This document shows positions 19,199-27,540 of a stretch of DNA of 64,000 bases, in pieces. Positions within the stretch are counted from its first letter, which is position 1; the number at the start of each line of letters is the position of its first letter. The stretch is from Pseudomonas poae (GTDB lineage Bacteria > Pseudomonadota > Gammaproteobacteria > Pseudomonadales > Pseudomonadaceae), in contig CP110972.1 in assembly GCA_028869255.1 (NCBI GenBank), forward strand, positions 2,051,001 through 2,115,000, written 5' to 3'. The notes beneath the pieces are model-generated. The model searched no databases. It was not told the origin of the DNA and saw nothing but the letters and a program-made list of their open reading frames with translations. The translations under genes were made by a program, and so were the position numbers.

Positions 19199-20041
19199 AT
19201 GAACGCGGCGGCAAGCCCGCCGAACGTACTCGCAGGGCGCTATCAACTGGAGCGAATACTCGGCACCGGCGGAATGGGCGTGGTTTATCGCGCACGGGAC
19301 CTGCTGCATGAAGCGTTCGGCGAGCCCAACTCGGAGGTGGCATTGAAGCTGTTGGGCGAAACGTTCTCAGACTCCCCCGATGCCCATGTGTTGCTGTACA
19401 GCGAATTTGCCCTGACCCGCAGCCTGCACCACCGCCATGTGGTGCGGGTGTTTTCCTTTGAGGTCGACATCGACCACCAGCTGGCGTTCTTTACCATGGA
19501 GTTGATGCAGGGCATGACCCTGGATCGCCTGCTCATGGAGTGCCCGCAGGGGTTGCCTTGGCAGGCGTTGCAGCCGCTGGCGTTGCAGCTGTTGGACGCG
19601 GTGGCGTACATCCACGGCCAAGGCGTGCTGCATGGCGATGTGAAACCCGCGAATATCATGCTGGGTGACGAGGGGATGCGCTTGTTCGATTTCGGCCTGG
19701 GTCACGCCGAGGCGCAGACGGCTGCCGGGCTGCCAGGCTTGAGCCGCAGCCGATTGATCGCCTGGACACCGGCGTATGCGGCGCCGGAGCTGATAGCGGG
19801 AGGGGCGCTGTCGGCCAGTGCCGACCTGTATGGCGCGGCGTGCGTACTTTATGAGCTGGCCCAGGGGCTGAGACCCGGTGAGCGTCAGCTTAACCAGCCA
19901 CTGCATCGGCCCAATCGACTCCCCAGGCACTGCTGGCCGGCATTGCGTTCAGCATTGGCCGCAGACCCGGAGCGCCGAAGCGTGAGCGTTGCCGAGCTGC
20001 GCGAAGCCTTGGCCAGTCAGCGACGACGCTGGCTGCCCTAG
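19199..20041 (+). CDS. stk1: T6SS-associated Ser/Thr protein kinase Stk
   Basis: A 280-residue Hanks-type kinase. Visible motifs are the glycine loop GTGGMGVVY (about 22-30), the VALK lysine, catalytic loop HGDVKPAN, DFG and the APEL segment. The catalytic loop has HGD instead of HRD, as in many bacterial non-RD kinases. No membrane helix or periplasmic sensor follows the kinase domain, unlike PpkA of HSI-I, so it probably acts in the cytoplasm on Fha. It is the last gene of the operon; its stop overlaps that of a convergent gene. Confidence 0.88.
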   Translation: MNAAASPPNVLAGRYQLERILGTGGMGVVYRARDLLHEAFGEPNSEVALKLLGETFSDSPDAHVLLYSEFALTRSLHHRHVVRVFSFEVDIDHQLAFFTMELMQGMTLDRLLMECPQGLPWQALQPLALQLLDAVAYIHGQGVLHGDVKPANIMLGDEGMRLFDFGLGHAEAQTAAGLPGLSRSRLIAWTPAYAAPELIAGGALSASADLYGAACVLYELAQGLRPGERQLNQPLHRPNRLPRHCWPALRSALAADPERRSVSVAELREALASQRRRWLP

Positions 20042-20364
20042 TCCAAGCCATGCAGCTGGCAATACTCAGCCCAACTCAACCCCGCCATCTGCGCCACTTC
20101 CTTGTGCACTTCAAGGCGCTGGGCTTCAAAGGCTTCAGGGGAATCGGCGGTCAGCTTGAGCGTCAGTTCCCAGGCAAACAGGCCCTGGCGTTCGGCCTCG
20201 GCTTCGAAGGCTTCATGCAGCCGTTCGGCGCGGTACTGCGCCAGGGTTTCGCCCTTGGCCTGGGCGGCGAGCGGGTTGAGGGTGTCCAGTTCGGTGGCGA
20301 CCTCGGGGTGTTCGATCAAGAATCTGTCCAGAGCGCGCTGGTGGTTATCGCCGGGTGGTGACAA
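20038..20364 (-). CDS. DUF6388-like small protein, TTG start
   Basis: A 108-residue acidic helical protein (MSPPGDNHQRALDRFL ... WAEYCQLHGLD) that I match to a Pseudomonas family of unknown function, DUF6388, with moderate confidence. The start is placed at TTG 20364 because an AGGAG site lies seven bases upstream and the 42 residues added by an upstream ATG (20490) are low-complexity and unlike the rest. It converges on stk1, sharing stop-codon bases. No signal peptide or membrane segment is visible. Confidence 0.62.
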   Translation of the reverse strand: MSPPGDNHQRALDRFLIEHPEVATELDTLNPLAAQAKGETLAQYRAERLHEAFEAEAERQGLFAWELTLKLTADSPEAFEAQRLEVHKEVAQMAGLSWAEYCQLHGLD

Positions 20365-20428
20365 AGGTTTACTCCTGGGGGCAGGCCCCTTGATGCCGTG
20401 TAACACACACGGAGCAAGGCTCGGGCTT

Positions 20429-20469
20429 GAGTTCGTTCGAGACGGGTCCTGCAAAGGATGGTCGAACTC
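20429..20469. promoter_or_regulatory. Inverted repeat in DUF6388-EAL intergenic region
   Basis: GAGTTCG at 20429-20435 and CGAACTC at 20463-20469 form a 7-bp inverted repeat with a 27-base spacer, inside the 260-base divergent region between the small gene and the EIIC-EAL gene. It could be an operator or leader structure. Nothing else recognisable was found in this stretch. Confidence 0.2.
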
Positions 20470-20624
20470 ACCGTAGCCGACAAGCTTCAAAGGTCGTAAT
20501 TAGCACGCAATCTTGCAGGTGTTGCGGCAAAAGCCTTTCGCTCCCGGTATCAGGACGTGTAGCGTTACCCAGGGTTTCCGGGCCTGCCGACCATGGGCAG
20601 AGTGCGATGGGCAGAGGGACGGTC

Positions 20625-22700
20625 ATGGCGCAAACGCTGTTCAAACTTTTCTTTACCCAACGTCTGGCCGCTCTGGCCAGCACCGAATCGCTGCGCGCCA
20701 TTCGTGAAGGGTTGCTGTGGATTCTGCCGTGCCTGCTGGTGTCGGCGGGGTTTCTGATCTTGTCCGAGTCTGCCCGGGTGCTGGGCTTCGACCCTCAGGT
20801 GGTGGCCTTCCTGGCAGGGTTGCACAACCAGATCAGCTCGGTGATCCCGCTGCTGGTGGCCGCATCCATCGGTTATATGTTGGCGATCCAGCATCGCCTG
20901 CCGCAATTGCCGGTGGCGTTCCTGTGCCTGGCCCATGTGGTGGTGGCGACGTTTATCCTGCGTGAATACCCGCGTGCTTCGGCGACGTTCGTACTGTTTA
21001 TCGCCATCGCCTCGCCGTTGCTCAATGTGCCGGCGATTGCCTGGCTGCACCGCTACCGGTGGAGCCGGCTGGTCAACGAGGACCTGGTGGGACACAACCT
21101 CAGGGGCACGATCAATATGGTGCTGCCCGGCATCATCACCGCACTGGCGCTGGTGGCGGTGTTGTCGTTGCTGTTGCAGGTGCCCTATGTGGCGCAGTTA
21201 CAGGGGCCGCAGGTGCTGGACGCGCTGGAGTCACCCTACGGCAGTGGCTTGTTTGTAACCCTGATGAATTCGCTGTTGTGGTTCTTCGGGATTCACGGCG
21301 TATATGCCATGCAGCCGCTGTTCGATGTGCTGGACCAGGCGGTGGTGCTCAACAGCGCCGCGCTGGCGGCGGGCGAGCCGATCAAATACATGTTGAACAG
21401 CGGCTTGTTGGGCAGCTTTGCGTTTATTGGCGGTTCGGGTGGCGCGTTGTGCCTGTTGCTGGCGATCCTGTTGTTTTCCAGGAGCCAATCCATGCGCCTG
21501 CTGGCGATAGCGAGTTTGCCGCTGTCGCTGTTCAACGTCAGCGAAGTGCTGCTGTTCGGCCTGCCGATCATCCTTAATCCGCGCCTGTTCATTCCGTTTT
21601 TGCTGGTGCCGGCGATTAACGCCATGCTCGCGCTGACGGTGGTGCAGATGGGTTGGGTGTCGCCGGCGGTGGCCAGCGTTCCGTTTACCGCGCCGGTGTT
21701 GCTCAATGCCTACCTGAGTACCCACGGCGATCTTGCCGCCGTCGCGCTGCAAGTGGCGTTACTGGGCCTGGGTACCCTGGTGTATGCGCCTTATGTGCGG
21801 GCGATCCATCGCCAGGCCACCGAAGGCGGCACGGTTTACCTCAAGTCCCTGGACATGACGTTCCGTGGCCTCGAAGAAAAAGGCCGGCTGCGCGAGCTGG
21901 ACCCGGTGCTGGCGTCACACACGACCCTGGCGCGCCAGGCCACCGAATTGAGCCGCATCCAGCAGATCAGCGACTATGAGTTTTACCTCGAATTCCAGCC
22001 GCAGGTCTCGACCCGTACCGGCTTGTGCACCGGTTGCGAAGCGTTGATGCGCGCCCGTGATAGCCAGGGCACGGTGCATTCGCCATGGGAGTTTTTGCAA
22101 TGGCTGGCCCAGGCGCGGTTGATGCCGGATGTGGATGTGTGGGTGGCGTCCCAGGCGGTGCGCCAATACCAGAAGTGGCAGAAACTCGGCTTCGCCTTGC
22201 CGATGACGATCAATATTTCCAGCGCCACCCTCACCGACGCCGCCTATGGCGAGCGCCTGGTGGAGATTCTGGCGCAGGCCCATGGGCAGGTGTCGGTGGA
22301 AATCACCGAAGACGCGCTGGTGAGCGACAGCTTGACCACGCGCCGGATCATCGAGAAGCTGCAGGCCATCGGCGCCAAGGTGTATATCGATGATTTTGGC
22401 ACCGGGTTTTCGGCCTTGAGTTACCTGCACCAGTTTCCGGTGGACTTTATCAAGATCGACCGCAGTTTTGTGGTGGCCCAGCACGACCCCAAAGGCGCTC
22501 AGGTGATGACCGGCATCCTGCGCTTTTGCGAGGCGCTGAACCTGGGCGTGGTGGTGGAGGGGGTGGAGACCGCCGAGCAGTTGGCCTTCCTCAACACCGG
22601 CGCCGAGTTGATTATCCAGGGCTGGTATTTCAGCAAGGCGCTGCCGGGGGATCAGTTGCAAGGCTTTGTGCGAGAGCGTGCGGCGATGGCGCAGGCTTAA
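20625..22700 (+). CDS. PTS EIIC-like membrane protein fused to EAL c-di-GMP phosphodiesterase
   Basis: A 691-residue fusion. Residues about 1-400 are a polytopic membrane domain resembling a sugar PTS EIIC permease (long hydrophobic segments and an F-G-I-H-G-V-Y motif). Residues about 445-690 form an EAL domain with CEALMRA (about 472), DDFGTG (about 588), KIDRSFV and EGVETAEQ, so phosphodiesterase activity is likely intact. No EIIA or EIIB partner is nearby, and the EIIC part probably serves as a sugar sensor that controls c-di-GMP hydrolysis. ATG 20625 is chosen because GAGGGA precedes it; ATG 20607 is an alternative. Confidence 0.82.
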   Translation: MAQTLFKLFFTQRLAALASTESLRAIREGLLWILPCLLVSAGFLILSESARVLGFDPQVVAFLAGLHNQISSVIPLLVAASIGYMLAIQHRLPQLPVAFLCLAHVVVATFILREYPRASATFVLFIAIASPLLNVPAIAWLHRYRWSRLVNEDLVGHNLRGTINMVLPGIITALALVAVLSLLLQVPYVAQLQGPQVLDALESPYGSGLFVTLMNSLLWFFGIHGVYAMQPLFDVLDQAVVLNSAALAAGEPIKYMLNSGLLGSFAFIGGSGGALCLLLAILLFSRSQSMRLLAIASLPLSLFNVSEVLLFGLPIILNPRLFIPFLLVPAINAMLALTVVQMGWVSPAVASVPFTAPVLLNAYLSTHGDLAAVALQVALLGLGTLVYAPYVRAIHRQATEGGTVYLKSLDMTFRGLEEKGRLRELDPVLASHTTLARQATELSRIQQISDYEFYLEFQPQVSTRTGLCTGCEALMRARDSQGTVHSPWEFLQWLAQARLMPDVDVWVASQAVRQYQKWQKLGFALPMTINISSATLTDAAYGERLVEILAQAHGQVSVEITEDALVSDSLTTRRIIEKLQAIGAKVYIDDFGTGFSALSYLHQFPVDFIKIDRSFVVAQHDPKGAQVMTGILRFCEALNLGVVVEGVETAEQLAFLNTGAELIIQGWYFSKALPGDQLQGFVRERAAMAQA

Positions 22701-23530
22701 TAGCTGCGCCGGGTTTGCTCGATGTCGTCGATCAGGCCGTCCAACTGCGCCAGGCGCGCACGGTTGTCGTGGTCCCAGGGGTGGAAGCCGGGTTTGAAGT
22801 AATGCAGCCAGGGCACCAGCATCCGTGGGAAAACCCCTTTGCGCCCATACAGAAATTTCAACATGCGCCAGAAGCCCTTCAAGTGCCCACCGCTCTTGCG
22901 GTCGGCAATCAGCAGGCGCAGGTGAAAGTCCAGCACCACCAGCCAGAAGAATACCGTGGTGGTAAGCATGGTGCCGGTACGCAGCAGGTAGCGTTTGGGC
23001 CCGGGCTTGATCACGGTGTTCCACACATCAAAGGCGACCGCCTTGTGTTCGGTTTCTTCAAGGGCGTGCCAGTACCACACCTGCTGGTAGCCCTTGAGCG
23101 AGTCGCCGAAGCGCGAGGGGTCGCTCAGCAGGATTTCCGCGAGCATCGCCGTGTAGTGCTCAAGGGCAATCGTGATGGCCAGGTTGAAAGACGGCGCGAA
23201 GTGTTTTTTTTGCAGGTCGAGGATGAATTTCAGCCGGCGATCGAGGGTGTGCGCCGGCAACCCGGCGGCTTGCAGCAGGTCGTTGTAGGCCACGTGTTCA
23301 CGGCTGTGCATGGCCTCCTGGCCGATAAACCCCTGGACCTGTTTTTTCAGTTCCGGGTCGTCGATGCGCTGGCGGTAGTGGCGCACGCTGTCCATGAAAA
23401 ACAGCTCGCCCTGGGGGAATAGCAGCGACAGCGCATTGAAAAAATGCGTGATGAACGGGCCCTGTTCGTGCCAGTTTTTGATGCGCTCGGCGGGCAGGTC
23501 GAAATGAATATCGCGGCGGATCGGCAACAT
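22697..23530 (-). CDS. PF10118-type metal-dependent hydrolase, ferritin-like
   Basis: A 277-residue protein of the family annotated as metal-dependent hydrolase (PF10118). It is helical, with diiron-like E..H pairs: GQEAMHSREH (about 88), HYTAMLAE and HALEETEHKAVAFDVW (about 175-190). These look more like an oxygen-activating diiron site than a classical hydrolase; the reaction is not established. It is the third gene of a minus-strand unit behind the Baeyer-Villiger monooxygenase and the SDR, so a role in fatty acid or hydrocarbon metabolism is likely. Its stop overlaps the end of the EAL gene. Confidence 0.72.
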   Translation of the reverse strand: MLPIRRDIHFDLPAERIKNWHEQGPFITHFFNALSLLFPQGELFFMDSVRHYRQRIDDPELKKQVQGFIGQEAMHSREHVAYNDLLQAAGLPAHTLDRRLKFILDLQKKHFAPSFNLAITIALEHYTAMLAEILLSDPSRFGDSLKGYQQVWYWHALEETEHKAVAFDVWNTVIKPGPKRYLLRTGTMLTTTVFFWLVVLDFHLRLLIADRKSGGHLKGFWRMLKFLYGRKGVFPRMLVPWLHYFKPGFHPWDHDNRARLAQLDGLIDDIEQTRRSY

Positions 23531-23545
23531 GCTGCGTGCTCCTGT

Positions 23546-24436
23546 TCAGAGGCGGGGCTCGTCGTTGGTTTCAAACAGCGGCGGGCGCGGCTTGGGCGCC
23601 ATGCGTTTGCTGGCAAACACCACCAGGGCCTGATAGGCCGCCGGCAGGCAACGGGCGAGCAGGTCGAGGAAATACGCGTCGCGACCGATCAGCACGCGGC
23701 GCTTGTTGTTGCGTACGCCGTGCAGGATCACCTTGGCGGCTTGGTCGGCATCGGTGATGAACAGTTTTTCGAAGTCGGCGCGGGCCTGCTGTTCGCTGTG
23801 GATCAGAAAACCGGTCATGTTCGCGTCAATCCGGCTGCTGCGGCAGATGTCGGTGCGAATGCCGCCCGGATGCACGCACGTGGCCGAGACCCCGCAGCGT
23901 TGCAGGTCGAGTTCCTGGCGTAAGGCTTCGGTAAAGCCGCGCACGGCAAACTTGGTGGCGTTGTAGCCGCTCATGCCGGGCTGGGCAAACAGGCCGAACA
24001 CGCTGGAGGTGTTGATTACATGCCCCTCGCCGCTGGCCTTGAGGTACGGCAGGAACGCTTTGGTGCCGTGGACCACACCCCAGAAATTGATTCCGACAAT
24101 CCATTCCAGGTCGGCGTAGTCCACGCCTTCCACGGTACTCGACAGGGCGACCCCGGCATTGTTGAACACCAGGTTGACTTGGCCGTGCTCGGCCACGCAG
24201 CGTGCGGCCCAATCGATCATGGCCTGGCGGTCGGACACATCCAGTACTTGAGTGGTGATCATGATGGGCGACAGGGTTGAAGCGGTGATCAGCGCCTGGG
24301 TCTGCTCCAGCCCTTGGCTGTTCTTGTCCGCCAGCGCCAGGTGGCAACCTTCTCGCGCCAAGGCCAGGGCCAAGGCGCGGCCCATGCCGGACGCCGCGCC
24401 GGTGATGGCCGCCACGCGGCCGTTGAATGACTTCAT
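23546..24436 (-). CDS. Short-chain dehydrogenase/reductase (AdhF1-like)
   Basis: A 296-residue classical SDR: cofactor motif TGAASGMG near residue 14, FNNAG, active-site Ser in the SSVFG segment and YNATK (about 158-162). A C-terminal extension beyond the usual 250 residues is present. The start overlaps the stop of the monooxygenase gene by four bases. In the known P. fluorescens Baeyer-Villiger locus an SDR of this kind (adhF1) accompanies the monooxygenase and would oxidise a secondary alcohol to the ketone the monooxygenase uses. The substrate here is inference. Confidence 0.8.
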   Translation of the reverse strand: MKSFNGRVAAITGAASGMGRALALALAREGCHLALADKNSQGLEQTQALITASTLSPIMITTQVLDVSDRQAMIDWAARCVAEHGQVNLVFNNAGVALSSTVEGVDYADLEWIVGINFWGVVHGTKAFLPYLKASGEGHVINTSSVFGLFAQPGMSGYNATKFAVRGFTEALRQELDLQRCGVSATCVHPGGIRTDICRSSRIDANMTGFLIHSEQQARADFEKLFITDADQAAKVILHGVRNNKRRVLIGRDAYFLDLLARCLPAAYQALVVFASKRMAPKPRPPLFETNDEPRL

Positions 24437-25971
24437 GACAGGCTCCCTTCTACAGTGGAATGGGGCGCCAGGGCCGGCCGGGCTGGCGCATCAAGCGGCA
24501 CCAGGCTGGCCACGTAATCCTTTAGCGCGAACTGACGGGTCACTTGCTTGAAACGCCAGGTCGAACCGGGCCACAGGGTAGTGTTCTTGCCGGTGCGGGG
24601 GTCGAGGTACCAGCTTTGGCAGCCACCGGTGTTCCAGATGGTGCGTTTGAGTTTGTCTTGCAGCTGTTGGTTGTAGGCGCTTTCCACCGCCGGTTTGACG
24701 TCGACGCTGGCGATGCGATGCCGCTGCATTTGCCGCAGCGCGTCGAGGATGTAGGTGACCTGGGCCTCGATCATCAGGATCATCGAGTTATGCCCCAGGC
24801 CGGTGTTGGGCCCGATGATCAGGAACAGATTGGGATAGCCCGGCACCGTCGTGCCCTTGTAGGCATGGGCGCCGTCGTGCCAGGTGTCCATCAGGTCCAC
24901 GCCGTTGCAGCCGATGATGCAGTTGCGGGGCAGCGGATCGCTGGCCTGAAACCCGGTGCCGAAGATCAGGCAGTCGGCCGGGTGCTTGAGGCCGTCGGCA
25001 GTGATCACCCCGTCTGCTTCGATGCGCGCCACAGGGTGGGTTACCACCGCGACATTGCTGCGCGACAGCGCCGGGTAGTAGTCATTGGAAATCAGCACAC
25101 GCTTGCAGCCGATGGTGTAGTCCGGCGTCAGGGTTTTGCGCAGGGAAGGGCGGGCGACTTGTTGGTGCAGGTGGCGCAGGGCGATTTTCTGCACCATTTT
25201 CATCAGCCGTGGGTGCAGCGCAAAACCCACCACGCGGCCTTCCAATGCCCAGTAGAACGCGCCGCGCACCAAGCGTTGAGTGAACGGCAGGTGCTTGAAC
25301 AGCCAGCGCTCGAGGGGTGAAATCGCACGGTCCGGCTTGGGCATGATCCAGGGCGGGGTGCGCTGGAACAGATCCAGGTGGGCGACCTGCGGCGCAATCT
25401 GCGGCACAAACTGAATCGCACTGGCCCCGGTGCCGATCACCGCCACACGCTTGCCCTTCAGCGAGTAGTCGTGGTCCCACTGCTGGGAGTGGAAGCGCTT
25501 GCCCTTGAAGCTGTTCAGCCCCGGAATATCCGGCAGCGCCGGGCGCGACAGGCCGCCCATGCCCGACACCAGGACCCGCGCACTGACCTGGCGGCCATCG
25601 CTGAAGCTCAACTGCCAGCGCTGCTGCGGCTCATCGAACACCGCCCGTTCAAGGCCCAGGCCGAACCGCAGGTAGGGCGCCAGCCCATAGCGCGCAGCGC
25701 ATTGCTCCAGGTAGGCGCGGATCTCCGCTTGCGGCGCGAACTGGCGTGTCCAGTCGGGGTTGGGCGCAAAGGAAAACGAATACACATGGGACTGCACATC
25801 GCAGGCGCAACCGGGGTAGTGGTTGTCCCGCCAGGTGCCGCCGAGGGTGTCGGCCTGCTCGGCGATAAAGAAGTCGCTGAACCCGGCTTCCTTGAGCTTG
25901 ATGGCCATGCACAGGCCGGCGAAGCCTGAGCCGATGATGGCGATGTCGATTGAATCACTGTGGGCATTCAT
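24433..25971 (-). CDS. Type I Baeyer-Villiger monooxygenase (BmoF1-like)
   Basis: A 512-residue flavoprotein. The N-terminal FAD motif IGSGFAGLCMA (about 12-22), the GGTW segment, the Baeyer-Villiger fingerprint FKGKRFHSQQWD (about 160-171) and the NADPH motif VIGTGASA follow in order. It converts ketones to esters or lactones using NADPH and oxygen. It heads a minus-strand unit with the SDR and the PF10118 protein, divergent from an alpha/beta hydrolase and alkB. This is the layout known for bmoF1 of P. fluorescens, whose enzyme acts on aliphatic ketones. Confidence 0.86.
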   Translation of the reverse strand: MNAHSDSIDIAIIGSGFAGLCMAIKLKEAGFSDFFIAEQADTLGGTWRDNHYPGCACDVQSHVYSFSFAPNPDWTRQFAPQAEIRAYLEQCAARYGLAPYLRFGLGLERAVFDEPQQRWQLSFSDGRQVSARVLVSGMGGLSRPALPDIPGLNSFKGKRFHSQQWDHDYSLKGKRVAVIGTGASAIQFVPQIAPQVAHLDLFQRTPPWIMPKPDRAISPLERWLFKHLPFTQRLVRGAFYWALEGRVVGFALHPRLMKMVQKIALRHLHQQVARPSLRKTLTPDYTIGCKRVLISNDYYPALSRSNVAVVTHPVARIEADGVITADGLKHPADCLIFGTGFQASDPLPRNCIIGCNGVDLMDTWHDGAHAYKGTTVPGYPNLFLIIGPNTGLGHNSMILMIEAQVTYILDALRQMQRHRIASVDVKPAVESAYNQQLQDKLKRTIWNTGGCQSWYLDPRTGKNTTLWPGSTWRFKQVTRQFALKDYVASLVPLDAPARPALAPHSTVEGSLS

Positions 25972-26119
25972 AGGCAGATTCCCGTGCTCCTGTTTTTTGT
26001 TGGCTCTTTTAGATAGAACACCATTGCAAAGGAAAAATGAATTAATTATTTTAAAAAAGATTTTAAATAATCTACCTGAAAATATCGCCTACGCTAGCCC
26101 CTGCGTCTTCATGTGCGAC

Positions 26120-26134
26120 TCGTCCGACGGACGA
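26120..26134. promoter_or_regulatory. Inverted repeat in the BVMO-hydrolase divergent promoter region
   Basis: TCGTCC-GAC-GGACGA is a perfect 6-bp inverted repeat between the divergently transcribed monooxygenase and hydrolase genes. A very AT-rich tract (about 26030-26085, with a TTATTT...AAATAA dyad) lies beside it. The 264-base gap probably carries both promoters; no clear -35/-10 pair could be fixed. Confidence 0.3.
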
Positions 26135-26235
26135 ACACGGTCTATACGAAGTTCAGGTCCAGGGTCGGACGATGTGCTGAGGCCATGACCAATCCCGGTC
26201 AGGCCGCCAGCAGCAGGGAAGCAGAGGACCGAGCT

Positions 26236-27234
26236 ATGGCTGTTGAGTGGGTTTTTGCTGCAGCTGTGTTTGTCGGCGTCAGCGCCGTGCTGTGGGGGTT
26301 CAGCCGCTGGATGACGCGGCGTATTGAAGCCACCGTTCCGATCAACGGGCGCTTTGTCGAGGTCAACGGCGAGCGCTTTCATTATGTAGATGAGGGCACG
26401 GGCCCGCCGCTGGTGATGATTCACGGGCTGATGGGCAGCAGTCGCAACCTGACTTACGCTTTGTCCGGCCGGTTGTGTGAGCATTTTCGCGTGATCACTC
26501 TCGACCGCCCGGGGTCGGGGTATTCCACCCGGCATGCCGGCACCGCTGCGCACTTGCCAGCGCAGGCACGGCAAGTGGCGGCGTTTATCAACACGCTGGG
26601 CCTGGACAAACCCCTGGTGCTGGGGCACTCCCTCGGCGGGGCGATTTCCCTGGCGCTGGCCCTCGACCACCCGGAGGCGGTGTCGGGCCTGATCCTGGTG
26701 GCGCCGCTGACTCATCCGCAACCCACCTTGCCTCTGGTGTTCTGGTCGCTGGCGGTGCGACCGGCCTGGCTACGCCGCTGGGTCGCCCACACCCTGACCA
26801 TGCCCATGGGGCTGCTCACGCGGCATTCAGTGGTCAAAGGTATGTTCGCGCCGGACCCGGCCCCGGAGGATTTCGCCACCCGTGGCGGCGGGTTGCTGGG
26901 CATGCGCCCGGGCAACTATTACGCCGCGTCCAGCGAGATTGCCCTGGTCAACGATCACCTGCCGGACATGGTCAAGCGCTACCCGCAGCTGACCCTGCCC
27001 ATCGGCCTGATCTATGGTGCGCGGGACAAGGTGCTGGACTTTCGCAAACACGGCCAGGCCCTGGCCGACAAGGTGCCGGGCCTGAAGCTGCAGCTGGTGG
27101 AGGGGCGTGGCCATATGCTGCCGATTACCGCCCCGGCGCGGGTGGTCGAGGCCGTGCAGCACGTGGCCAAGCGTGTGCGGCCGCCGCCAACCGCCACGGT
27201 GTTGCATCCGACGTTTGCCCTGGCGCGCCAATAA
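26236..27234 (+). CDS. Alpha/beta hydrolase (EstF1-like esterase/lactonase)
   Basis: A 332-residue alpha/beta hydrolase with an N-terminal membrane helix (about 5-22), oxyanion segment HGLMGSS, nucleophile elbow GHSLGG (about 134-139), acid in GARDKVLD and histidine in GRGHMLP. It would cleave the ester or lactone made by the Baeyer-Villiger enzyme. The start at 26236 has AGAGGA seven bases upstream; a longer frame begins at 26113 but crosses the promoter region. It is close in kind to the lactone-active esterase EstF1 of P. fluorescens. Confidence 0.82.
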   Translation: MAVEWVFAAAVFVGVSAVLWGFSRWMTRRIEATVPINGRFVEVNGERFHYVDEGTGPPLVMIHGLMGSSRNLTYALSGRLCEHFRVITLDRPGSGYSTRHAGTAAHLPAQARQVAAFINTLGLDKPLVLGHSLGGAISLALALDHPEAVSGLILVAPLTHPQPTLPLVFWSLAVRPAWLRRWVAHTLTMPMGLLTRHSVVKGMFAPDPAPEDFATRGGGLLGMRPGNYYAASSEIALVNDHLPDMVKRYPQLTLPIGLIYGARDKVLDFRKHGQALADKVPGLKLQLVEGRGHMLPITAPARVVEAVQHVAKRVRPPPTATVLHPTFALARQ

Positions 27235-27344
27235 TCGTGCCCGACATAACGCGGTCGAGCCTGGCAAATGCTTGCACTAGAGACCTGACCAAATGGCTGA
27301 AAAAAAGACTGCCGGGTCACGTTTAAAAGGGTTCAAAAAAGTAG

Positions 27345-27373
27345 TTGACGAGCTATCGATTCCGCGTTATTTA
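27345..27373 (+). promoter_or_regulatory. Sigma70-type promoter of alkB
   Basis: TTGACG at 27345-27350 and TATTTA at 27368-27373 with exactly 17 bases between them fit a housekeeping promoter. It lies 168 bases before the alkB start in an AT-rich region. The rest of the 306-base gap holds the ATTTCAA dyad described separately and no gene. Confidence 0.5.
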
Positions 27374-27384
27374 TTTAAAAAAAT

Positions 27385-27406
27385 ATTTCAATATTTATTT
27401 TGAAAT
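27385..27406. promoter_or_regulatory. ATTTCAA-N8-TTGAAAT dyad upstream of alkB
   Basis: A perfect 7-bp inverted repeat with an 8-base spacer, placed just after the predicted -10 box, where a bound repressor would block transcription. The same arrangement (one mismatch, same spacer) occurs upstream of the FadE-type gene at 31795-31816. That suggests one regulator for both units; it differs from the PsrA motif. Confidence 0.42.
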
Positions 27407-27540
27407 GATTTTTGAAATGCCTAAGAGCGAATAAAAATGAAAAAAACGTCTTTTATCGCATGGTTGATTTCCCGGGGCCTTCAGCGCTCCCTGAACCGTT
27501 TTTTTGCGTCCCTGCCCACCCGTTTCGTGCGGAGGCTGCC

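Noticed and set aside
20365..20490. Extension of the DUF6388-like protein to the ATG at 20490
   Set aside because: The added 42 residues look random for a coding sequence, whereas TTG 20364 has an AGGAG site at the right distance.
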